Source: Phallusia mammillata
Taxonomy: Eukaryota > Chordata > Ascidiacea > Phlebobranchia > Ascidiidae
Direction of reading: 5' to 3'
Length of the DNA: 64,000 nucleotides
Assembly: GCA_003260075.1 (NCBI GenBank)
Contig: QLIY01000071.1
Span: 72,483 to 136,482 of the forward strand
Below, in pieces: positions 30,081 through 40,359 of the stretch (its first letter is position 1; each line of letters starts with the position of its first letter). Under the pieces are notes generated by a model that did not search any database, was not told the DNA's origin, and saw only the letters and a list, made by a program, of their open reading frames with translations. Made by a program: the position numbers and the translations under genes.

Positions 30081-33000
30081 TTACCTGTACAGTCTTTGTG
30101 GCATTTTTTCGATCGCTTCCCATTTGTCTTGGAGAGGACAGTAGCACTCGGCGCCATCTAGCGACGAACCTGTTGACTCACTGACGCCTCCAGTGACGAA
30201 GAGTTTCCCGCCAACAGCAGCAAGGCCACAGTTGTCCCGTTTCTAGAGAAACAACAAACATATTGAGATCTAGTTTAAAGAGCTCTTCTGGCAAATGTGA
30301 TTTTATTCCGACGTTTCAAGGGGGGGGGGACGAAAGTCCCAACATTTTAAAGACAACTATAAGTTTTGTTTTCAATAATTCAATGCTTTCTTAGCGTGAG
30401 GGTTAACACACACTAAATACTGCAAAATCTCCTATTGTGAGTTGTGACGCATGACAAGGCATTGTTATGTAATAAAGGGTTCTGCTTGTATAAACCGTGC
30501 AGGGGCATTTTTGCGTTAGAGTGAAAACTGGATGTTTTTGACAGCTTCTACTTGGTAAATAACTATAAAATATAAAAATGGGGGGGGGGTGTGAGGATTA
30601 ACACACACTAAATACAGCAAAATCTCCTATTGTGACACATGACAAGTCATTGTTATGTAATAAAGGGCTCAGCTTCTATAAACCGTTCGCATATTTCCAA
30701 AATGTAATCTATTTCGCATATGGGGCTTTTTTAACCAATCACAGGTATCGTTTTCACCGCCGCTTCGTCAGTCCAAACCAATCAGAGAACACTTTGCCTT
30801 TGACCAATCACAGGACACGATGCGTGACAACCATGCAATCAACTTATTTTAAATTTTAAGTTCCGTTTCGCAGGTGTAGCTTTTTCATTAGCATTGCTTA
30901 GAGTTATGCCAGTTTAAGCATATGTATGTAGTTTTAATGGTAATAGCATTGTTNAGATCTAATAACAAACAACGCTGCTTAATATCTGAACAAGCCCTTG
31001 CCACAAAGAGATTTTTTTGTAAGAACACATATGTCATCTTCTTTTTTTGTGTGTTGTAGTAATTTTGAAACTGGACATAAAAAATGGTACGAAACAGTAC
31101 GCTAGTACCACAGAGCGGCTGCAAATACCTCACGGTTGAAAATACGCCAATGCAAAAAATTGTACATAAATAGGAGACAATATCGCAGCTGTCGCAAGAC
31201 TTCGTTTACGAATAACACGTGACAGAAGAGTTATCAAAGTTACACCCATCACTGTTTTGTTCCACGTTTATTAATAACTGAAAAATATTTTTTTCGAAAG
31301 TTTGTGCGCTGAATAGCTTGAAAAGCGGGGGGGGGGTGAGATCTAATAACAAACAACGTTTTTAATACTTTAACAAGCCATTGTAAATGAAAGATTTTTT
31401 TGTTAGAACAGAAGTCACCAATTTGGCATCTCTTTTTTTGCAAGTTCTTCTTTGTATTGTATTAATTTTGATAGCGGGCATAAAAATGGTACTTACAGTA
31501 CAGAAACACTGCACTAGTGCCACAGAGTCGGGAAACGGCTGCAAACACCTCACGGTTGCAAAACACCCCAATGCAAAAAATTTTACATAAAGACACACAA
31601 TATCGCAGCAGCCGCAAGACTACAATACGTAACAAAGAGTTATCAAAGTTACACCCATTACTGTTTTGTTCCACATTTATTAATAATTGAAAAATATTTT
31701 TTTCGAAAGTTTGTGCGCTGAATAGCTTGAAAAGCGGGGGGGGGGTCCAACTCAAATCAGTTTTGCACCGGTCACATTCTACCCATTCTACCTGCAGCAT
31801 ATCTGCCACTCTGTGTATTGAATTGGTTTCGGTGTTGAAAGCCTTCACTGTCCTCGAACTCCCACCGAGCAGATAAATGATAGAACCCAACTGGGCAGCT
31901 TTCGCGCACGTGTAGTCGATCGATGGAGATGCAATCACACTCCAATCTCCACAATCAACGTCGAACACCTGATGACATATGCTGATGTTTGGTGTTTGGT
32001 GGAAAGGGGGGGGGGAAACGCCTTCACCGCCCTGGAACTTCCACCGAGCAGATAAATGAGAGAACCCAACTGGGCAGCTTTTGCGCACGTGTAGTCGATG
32101 GATGGAGATGCAACCACACTCCAATCTCCACAATCGACGTCGAACACCTGATGACATATGCTGATGTTTGGTGTTTGGTGGAAACTGATGCTAAATGCGT
32201 CCCATAAACGTCAGGATGATAAATTTATCGTTTGGCTGGGATGGGGAGCTAACAAAGAGTTATAAGTGGCCGACCGAACTTGTTTTTGAGAAGCCCATTT
32301 TGGCCCGAAAGTTGGATCGACAGGCTTTTACATAAAAGCCTACAAAAAGTACGGCACTATAGTGCAGAATATAATAAGAGAAAACATACACAATGGACAA
32401 TGGCTTAAACACGACTTTTTAGGGATGTTTGAAATAAGGTTAATTTCAGCGACTATAGCCACTTAGCTAGGTAATTTTATTTGTTCAAAATTACGGACAC
32501 AGAACGTGAAGTCAGGCACGAATCCGGCCCGACTTACAAATGAGAGCCACCCGGATCGGGACTCCCATGACGTAATCAACCTGCGATACTTTACAACACA
32601 AGCTTGTTGTGATGTTCCCGGGATATAAGTGGCCTCTCTGCCGCCACCACTTTTGCTTTTTGCCATGACCGTGTAATCAACCATTCACAGGCACAGAGAA
32701 ACTGGTTTTAAACTAAATATTATCACAAATATTTTTTACCTGAACATTTCGGCAGATCGTGTACTGGTCGGTGAACCCCCCAAACACGTACAACTTTCGT
32801 CGCAGTGACGTCACAGCCGGACACTTGATGGCGTGGTGGAGAGGTTGAATCTCGTTCCATGAGTTTGTGTTGGGGTTGAAACATTCAGCGCTGCTCAAAC
32901 ATCTACGGCCGTCTGTTCCACCTGATGATAGATAGGCTTGATCAGTCTTTCAGTTTTATCAGATTTCTACCGACATTAACATAAAAATGTCATAACAGAC

Positions 33001-36000
33001 TACAGGAATCAGTCTGTATAACAGAGTGGTGACCGACAGATCTGTCTTTACTTATTAAATATACGCAAAATTCGTATTTCTGTTTCGAAAACAAAACATT
33101 CCACTGACGCTGATCATCTGCCGCTCTTTTTGGGTATATTTCGTATATTTTTACCGGCATTATGATATATTTGTCGATAAAAAGGTTATTTGTTGGTCCA
33201 ATATATTAAGTGGCCTATTGTGAAGCAACATTGTTCCAATTTGGTAAAATTCGATGTGTGTTTAATTGCTTTTCAACAAAATCGAGTCACCAACGCTTAA
33301 TGTTATTACATAAATGTTAAAATATCAACCAAGAAACAATTTAGTGTTGCTACAGTACAGGCCGCATGAATGCGTTTATGCACAAAATACGTTGAAACAA
33401 ACAAATTGCTCCTTAAATCTAAACCCTAGACCAGGCGTCGGCAACCTTTTTCTACTGCGGACCGTTTTTGAAACTAAAATTTTATCACTGACCGGTCTTC
33501 AAAAAAATACAACTATTAAGCAGTAAAAACGCTTAAATTAGTTTATCATCCCCGGAATAAGTGGGCAAAAAGTTTTAAAGCCTTTAACCTGAAAAAGTAT
33601 ACGGCCCGGTAACGAACTCCTCGTGGACTGGTAGCGGGCCGCGGACCGACACCACCGCTTTAAATTCTTTCCGTTACAACCGTATAAAGCTTACCGATAA
33701 CGTAGAGTATCCCATCCACAGCGCAACATCCATGGTGGTACCTTGCAACGTTCATAGCAGGTTTTCCGTACCACTTCCCCAGGTAAGTGTAAAATACACG
33801 AACATCAGAGATCGCTTTGTTGTTCACTGTTCCGCCTGTCGTACAATGAATACTGTTAAAAATAGTTTTTTTTTTGCCGCTTGTTTTTAGGATTTAGTCA
33901 ACATATGACATCGTTACCATATAATATATATCCTAGTAAAATTATTCTGGAATCAATTCAAATTCTGTTATCGTTGTTGCAAAGATGTGTATCGTTCATA
34001 CTATGTATCACAAGTTTGAAAACGTTTGTTAAAATCAGTTAGCTTTAGTAGAAAGAGCAAATATATTTCGCCCAAAAAGCATCTTTAGTGTCTTATTCAA
34101 ATAGAATCCGTAAAAACTATAAATCTACGTCACTTCCTTTGCACTTTATTGCTGAAAAACAAAATGCCTCAGAGTTAAAATATAATCGCCTATTAAGTTT
34201 TTGCTTTACTTCATAACTACTTTACATTGACGCCAATGCCTCGTTATTCCTTTAAGCCAGCGGTTCCCAAACCTGTGGGTCGCGACCCCAACTTGGGCCG
34301 CCTGACAATTTGTCTGGGGTCGCCTGAGGCATAGTTGCCAAATTGTTTTAGACCATGGACCACTAGCCTCAATAAAATAAACTCATTGACCACTTTACTG
34401 CTGAGACAAAATACATTCAATGTTAATATATAGCCTATACTAATTTTATCCTTGCAGTCACCGCAACTTGGCAAATGTTATCAAGGGGTCACGGCACAAG
34501 AAAGGGGGGGGGGGGGGGGGGGGGGGGGGGCTGCTCTAAAACAAGAAACTTTTAATTCACTCTAAATCAGTGATTCTCAACCGCGACTCTCAGGGCCGCA
34601 TGCGGCTCTCAACTACTTATTTTGCGGCTCCCACTAAACCTCAGAAAACCACCAAAGGTTGCTATTTCAGCTTTCAATGTAATAATCTTTAGTGATTTTC
34701 TCAGGGTTTTGTTTTTTTAGGCTCCCTACACACTTAAAAAACTACCATTTGGCCCCGACAATAAAAAAGTTTGAGAACCACTGCTCTAAATGCTCTTTCG
34801 GACACTCGCCACATTTTTCCGGGAGTCGGTTAGTAACCACCGTTAAACTTTCACCTGTCAAATAAACCTGACATTCCACAGCAGAAGCGCTGAACGCTTT
34901 CGCTTCTTCAATTCCAATCGCGGTCGGCAGCGTTTTCCATTGTGACGTCATAGGCTCGTAATAGCTGATTTCGCGAATTCGTTCTTGGAAAGATCCGACT
35001 CGCGTTTCTCCGCCGAACACCATCAGAACCTGAGCACCATAGAAATCAAAAAATATTGTGTATGATATCTATGGTTTAATGTCAGACTGAAACCTCTTTG
35101 CTTGCGCATTTTCGCGGTTTTCTTTGTCTTCTGTCGAAGTGATCTTTAAATTCACCGGAAATCTGGAAAATCCGCGCTTCCAGAACCTTTAAAAATCACG
35201 ATAGTCAGGTTAACGGATTGAAAACTTTAACAAGTCTGAAGTCATCCACCTTTTTTTTTAAGATTGACATATTTTACCCATAATTATACGCGACACAGAT
35301 TGGTACAGACCTGTTTCACGCAAGTTTTGTTGTGGTATATTAGGGGATCCACCGTCGCTTGAAGTTTCAAGTATTCCGGTTTCACGAACGGCAGGCGAAC
35401 TTGTTCTAAAAAAATAATAATGCAAAACGAATTAGTACCTTGACCCCCTGTACCATGGAAGCACTATTGGGACCATCCGTACCGAGCACTTGTTCCACGT
35501 GTTGACTCCTTGCGTCTGCGTCATGTCGAATCCACCGCATGGCGGCGTCAAAGACAACGTCCTCTGTCGTCACATAGAGATCATCATCACAAAGATATTT
35601 CACCACTTCATCGACACCAAGCGACAAAAATTCGCCCTGAAGCATTTTAATAACATTGATTTTTTAGGAAAACGTTCATTTTACAAAAATTACCTGTCGC
35701 ACAATATCAGCAAAATGCTTTCGTGAAAATTCCGTGGCAGCTTCGTGAACTTTTGGACACGAATGTTCGTCTGCTAGGCGGCGTATCTGCATATATATGA
35801 TTTCTATGTGACATCACGTCGCCCCAAAAACCTCACGGTCGCCTCTCACCTTCATACAAGTGTTGACATCAATACATTTGCACAAAAAGTTTGCAGCAGC
35901 ATCTCGCAATGGTAAAAGTCCAAATAAATCCGAAGCTGTAAGAAGGTCAGCAACGAGACGCTTCGATATCATGCACATACCTGGAAAATATTAACGAGTC

Positions 36001-36762
36001 GTTGTTTGAAAGCTTGTCTAAAAAATGGGACCCGAAAACTTATGTTAACTAAGACGATATTACTTTGGTTCCGATTATAAGCGAGCATGAACTCGAAGGG
36101 ATCAATTACAGTTTTTTTTTCACAACCCGGGGTATAGGGTAGAAAGTTATACGTATTACTTCCTAATGAGAAATTACAACACAACGTCGCGTAAATTTGA
36201 CCCGAAACGATCAGGAATGTTCATTTTCAAACCTAAACCCGAACCCTGGCTCGGCTTGCGACTCTGCTACGAATAATAATGAAATCTAAACACAAATTTT
36301 GAATGTGCAATCTTTTTGGCATCGTTTTTACCGGTGTAGGCGTATTGTAATATCATCTCCATGACAACGGGCTTCACTCCATGCAAAGTAACAGTCTGCT
36401 CAAAACATTCACGCAATCCTCTGGAAAACATCGCCTGGAAAGTGGAAAAGCGTAAAGTCAATAAACAGAGAATAAAACGAAACCGCACAGACAGACAATG
36501 TGTCGAAAAATCTTAGGTAAACAGAATCAGTTATTGTCTGCATGAATTTCAACAAACACTTCAAACGAAGGCTTTTATGTCGCACATGAAAAAAGAGTTT
36601 GACATTGAAGAAGGTCACCTTGAAATATGGACAGCTTGCAGCGAGAACCGCGCGATGACATTTGAATTCTCGATTTTCTGCAACGATTGTTACGTCAGTA
36701 AGCGTTCCTTCTTCGCGCATTTGATTCAATTCCCGTAAATTTGCGGCTCCTTGAATGGGAAA
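30081..36762 (-). CDS. Kelch-like BTB-BACK protein (Cullin-3 adaptor type)
   Basis: Twelve exons join in phase: 36619-36762, 36332-36434, 35850-35980, 35694-35786, 35483-35636, 35311-35405, 35094-35186, 34855-35029, 33695-33835, 32740-32921, 31792-31968 and 30081-30242; at least 549 residues. The BTB domain reads EEGTLTDVTIVAENREFKCHRAVLAASCPYF, AMFSRGLRECF and ILQYAYTG. The BACK domain has LLTASDLFGLLPLRDAAANFLCKC, VHEAATEFSRKHF, VFDAAMRWIRHD and VRLPFVKPEYL. Kelch blades follow: VLMVFGGETR, ARYHHGCCAVDGILYVIGG, KLYVFGGFTDQ, IIYLLGGSSR, and the last blade RDNCGLAAVGGKLFVTGG. Such proteins present substrates to CUL3 ubiquitin ligase; which KLHL this is I cannot say. No exon upstream of 36762 was found. 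The first in-frame ATG is at 36720, so either a leader is trans-spliced there or a 5' exon is missing. The blade exon at 31792 is partly duplicated. Confidence 0.9.
30245..31790. repeat. Kelch gene last intron: chained duplications with G-runs
   Basis: G-runs at 30320-30329, 30580-30589, 31327-31336 and 31736-31745, plus an N at 30955, punctuate this intron. A segment starting AGATCTAATAACAAACAACG begins right after both the N (30957) and the G-run (31337). TTTCGAAAGTTTGTGCGCTG to GCTTGAAAAGCG precedes both 31327 and 31736. Blocks near 30390-30480 and 30590-30690 are also copies. At least four joins lie in 1.5 kb, so the true intron is probably much shorter. Confidence 0.7.
31792..32147 (-). 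repeat. Duplicated kelch-blade exon around a 10-G run (32006-32015)
   Basis: The exon encoding DVDCGDWSV-ASPSIDYTCA appears completely at 31792-31968 and truncated at 32016-32147, where it is cut by the Gs after VKAF. Differences include Ile/Val, Ile/Leu and Thr/Ala changes. Both have the same acceptor. Most likely two alleles of one exon. Confidence 0.8.
34568..34783. mobile_element. hAT-type element in the kelch gene, exact TSD
   Basis: Termini CAGTGATTCTCAACC and GTTTGAGAACCACTG; about 216 bp; exact 8-bp direct repeat CTCTAAAT at 34560-34567 and 34784-34791. The interior carries GGGCCGCATGCGGCTCTCAA. It lies in the intron after the first kelch-blade exon. A separate element starts at 34258 (CAGCGGTTCCCAAACCTGTG, GGTCGCGACCCC) and is cut off by a 27-G run (34504-34530). 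Confidence 0.88.
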
Positions 36763-36846
36763 CTAAAAAATAAAGTAAAACACATAAATTTCGTTTAATC
36801 AAAAGCTTTACACAACTGTCGTAGCTATAAAACAGAAAAAAACGAA

Positions 36847-37250
36847 ATAGTACCGAATTCCAACATGAGTTTGCCATTAACATTCTTTAAGGGGACCAAA
36901 GGGTTTACAGCAGGGATGGGCAACCTTTGTTACTGTAGGGCCAATTATAAATGTCAAAATTGGATCGCGGGCCGCACATGTGCATAACACAAAGTGATTT
37001 TGCTTTGTTTCTTACCAAATATGCTTAACTACAAGTATAATTCGTATTTGATTCTAGCCACATTTTGCCAGATCGCAGAAAACTAGCATCAGGCGCATTA
37101 ATCAGCTCAAAAATATGTAATAATTGGACTCGTTTGCCAGTACTTTTGAAATCCAAGCGTCTCTGCGGGCCGCACAACCTTTAATGAAGGGCCGCAGGTT
37201 GCCCACCCCTGGTTTACAGGGACTTAAAGGGGGCACGAGGGCCAAAAGTT
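36847..37250. mobile_element. hAT-type element interrupted by a nested hAT element
   Basis: Left arm AAATAGTACCGAATTCCAAC to AAGGGTTTACAG and right arm GGGACTTAAAGGGGGCACGA to GAAAGGTTGAGAACCACTGG match, in order, the 3' half of the intact element at 38909-39266. The nested insertion at 36911-37211 splits them. The 5' half of the outer element is not visible here. Confidence 0.8.
36911..37211. mobile_element. Nested hAT-type element with exact 8-bp TSD
   Basis: Termini CAGGGATGGGCAACCT and AGGTTGCCCACCCCTG; 301 bp. The 8-bp target GTTTACAG is present at 36903-36910 and 37212-37219, both inside the older element. The interior has GGGCCGCACATGTGC near one end and GGGCCGCACAACC near the other. 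No coding capacity. Confidence 0.92.
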
Positions 37251-37379
37251 ACGATTAGGTGGCCACGGTCGACGAAAGGTTGAGAACCACTGGCTAACCT
37301 CTGGTAATAAATATATTTTAAAAACTCCAAAACTGGATTCTTTGAAACATAAGACGGATTTTCCGCGAGAAAGACCTTT

Positions 37380-37640
37380 TTGTTATTTGTCTCCGCTTGT
37401 ATCGTAAATTTCAGTAGAATACCAAGCAATGATTTAGTTTGGCGATTTGTTTATCCGCAAACAGTGGAAACATAACGTTCGCTTGAGCGTGTGTAAGGGG
37501 GGGGGGCTTAGCCTGTATCGTAAATTTCAATAGAATACCAAGCAATGATTTAGTTTGGCGATTCGTTTATCCGCAAACAGTGGAAACATAACGTTCGCTT
37601 GAGCGTGTGTAAACACTGGGCCACTTTGGAACGCCCAATG
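37380..37640. repeat. Direct duplication around a 10-G run (37497-37506)
   Basis: GCTTGTATCGTAAATTTCAG to GCTTGAGCGTGTGTAA occurs at about 37394-37496 and again at 37509-37612. This is the last G-type join seen in the window; all later joins are C-type. Confidence 0.75.
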
Positions 37641-38908
37641 AAACCGTTCAATGGCTCTTAGGCCAAACGTTGCTGCTCTATAACTGGGGTATTTACTTGG
37701 CAAAATCCTAAGTGAAAGTTGTACTCAATATAATGGCCAAAAAAGGTTAGATTTTATTGTTGGAATACTAAAAAACACACCAAGTAATAAGTAAAAATTA
37801 GAATACTACATGATTTACTTTCCAAAACACATTGATATCATGGACACCAACTTTATACTTACTATAAACTGCGTGCTTTCAGGTTGCATCTTGCTTTTTC
37901 AATCACGTCTTATCTAAGATGTTGTTCATGTGTTGTCATGTACATTGTTTTGGTTTTAGACACAAACGTCCACCAAAACCTTTTCTTTACTCAATTTTCT
38001 GATGGTACTTTTTATACCATATCAATTTCGTGCACCTAAGTTTTGTTAAGAAACGCTAAAAAAGAAAAGTTATAAAAAGCTTGTGCCGGCTAAAAACCTG
38101 CGCAAAAAGTTAGTTGACTTCATGAAAACTGTTTCAGTGAGTAATTAGGCTACTTAAACTTGTATTTCACGATAAAATAAGCTGTTTTTATTGCTTGCGA
38201 CTGCACAACTAAAAATTTCAAACCTTGCCGGCATGTGATGAGACACAAACCGATTTTACCTGAATATGTGGTCCACGGAAAGAAAGTTTGCGAACCAGTG
38301 GTCCGGGACTGGCTACCAAACAAGAAACAACTATGATAGTTAAAGTCTGATACAACTATCAACACAGCTGTAGCTGGCAACTAACCACGCCTTGTGTTAT
38401 GACAAGCTTACAGTCGCCCAGTGTGAGTAAAAGTGCTTTTCGACTGACTATTGTTCGCTAAACATTCCCATTGTTGATTGTCACGGACAACTTTAAAGGA
38501 GTCAAAAGCTTTTCCATTACTTCAGTCACCACAACGGACAAGATTTTCTCATAACTTTGTTGGTGAGGCGCTGCACCAAAACTCGATGTTTAAACGAGTT
38601 TTGTGCATTTGTTTTTACATCTAAATTTGGCAATATTTTGTTAGTACGTTTTTAATGCTGTACTACTGCACTTTAAGCACCAATCAGGTATCGCCTACTG
38701 TTTAACGCATATTTGCACGGTAAACAATAGTTCACTCGTTTGTAAACTGACTTGCTACACACACATATAGTCTTAAATACGGCTTTACTGCATAATTTAT
38801 TTGCCACACTTGTAAACATTTTGCTAAACCACAGGTAGCTACTTGATTTATATTAGAGCGGCCACAAGAACCAGATTTAGCACCGCAGCGTCTGGTGTTT
38901 GCCAAAGA
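37641..38908. other. Non-coding stretch between kelch gene and SCAMP
   Basis: No exon recognised. A short patch at about 38265-38310 (GTGGTCCACGG, GCGAACCAGTGGTCC) resembles an eroded hAT end. The undiscovered first exon of the kelch-like gene, if any, could lie here. Confidence 0.35.
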
Positions 38909-39266
38909 CAGTGGTTCCCAACCAGGGCCCATGGCCCCCCAGGGGGGGGCACGAGCTGTGTTCCAGGGGGCCACGGGTTTAGATTCACCTGAAACACCCA
39001 CTAAAAGCCGTTTTCGTTTTAACTTGATTCCCGAATTTAATCGACTATTCACATACTATTTGTCTGTATTGCAGTTTTTCACGATAACAGATTCTTGTTT
39101 GCGCTATTCGAACTGTTTAAAGCTGAAATAGTACCGAATTCCAACACGAGATTGCCAATTACATTTTTAAGGGGGGCACAAGTCCTACAGGGTTACTTGA
39201 AGGGGGCCACAAGGCCCCAAAGTTACTTTTAGGGGGCCACGGTCAACGAAAGGTTGGGAACCACTG
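38909..39266. mobile_element. hAT-type non-autonomous element, intact, exact TSD
   Basis: Termini CAGTGGTTCCCAACC and GGTTGGGAACCACTG; 358 bp; exact 8-bp direct repeat GCCAAAGA at 38901-38908 and 39267-39274. The interior contains G-rich GGGGGGCACAAG/GGGGGCCACAAGG tracts that are part of the element and not joins. It shares its 3' half with the outer element at 36847-37250. Confidence 0.92.
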
Positions 39267-40359
39267 GCCAAAGACGAAGTTTTAAGTTAGTTGCAGAATG
39301 GCGGGAAACATTTGAGTATGACGTAACATTAGGGTTGCCATTCTGTATTTGATCGACGTGTCTGCACACTTGGCACGTTTTGAAGTCTCGTTTTCTTGAA
39401 TTTGATTGTTTACGTACTTTGTGCAAGTCGCATAAGCAGGCGTTCAGTCCGTTATGTAATGATCACAGATAGTGGAGTAGTTCAGCTAATTAAAAAAAGT
39501 TGAGAATACTTGCAATACGGATCTGCGCCCAAATAACATTTGATTACCAGTTTTTCAAACCTAGTCCAAGCTTTCTTTATTAAGTAATCACAAATTTTTA
39601 CAGAGTGAGCTTTTTCAACAAATCGTTTATGTCATGTATTGATTGTTTAAAAATGTAATATGACCATGTATTGTGACTGCACGAGTTATTAATTTACCGC
39701 AAACCCATAGTCTGTCATGTGATTATTATTGACAGATCGCCCGATACCGGGAACGACTGCTTTGAGGCTAAAAACACGAGATTTTGACGTCACAATTGCG
39801 AAGTGGAAAGCAAAATGACTGAGTCGTGCTTGAAAATGTTCCTGAATTCAAATGTTTTTAGCTCGAGTTTTTGAATGAAATTAATTAAATTGATGACTTC
39901 TCAAGTGTGCTTTTTTACTTTCTTTGTCGTGTATTTTAGCTTTAGGGTTGATTTTTTTTCGTTGTTTTTACGATTACTAAATATAGACAATGTAACATTC
40001 ATCATGTGGTTACTTAAAAAGATTTGCATTCTTAAACCTTTGTGTTAGATGAATGTTATCCCAAAGGTTTTAAGTGCAGTAGAACATGTTTTTTTATTGA
40101 ATACCACCGAAGAGAGAGAGAGACTTAGCAAGGTCTAACAGTTGAAGTGACATTTATCTTTTAAACCTTTTACTATGATCACATAAATTACACAAATATA
40201 AGACTGATGTAATATTACAAAATTATCTTTAAAATTAATGTTGTGGTGAAGTTTCTTTTATGCCCTAATATATTGTTTATTGTAAATCCAGTTTAGGCCA
40301 AACAAATTTCAAACTTATTAATGTGGTAAATTTACTTCGGTTGCCTGTTAACTTTCGTT

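Noticed and set aside
31462-32157. 231-codon minus-strand ORF
   Set aside because: It fuses duplicated kelch-blade exon copies through G-runs and runs into intron; the spliced model explains the coding part better.
2741-37506. G-quadruplex or recombination hotspots at the G-runs
   Set aside because: Uniform lengths near 10, duplicated flanks at almost every run, and strand polarity that switches once are better explained by assembly joins.
38940-39240. G-rich tracts as joins
   Set aside because: They belong to the hAT-type element and recur in its relative at 37220-37250, with no flank duplication.
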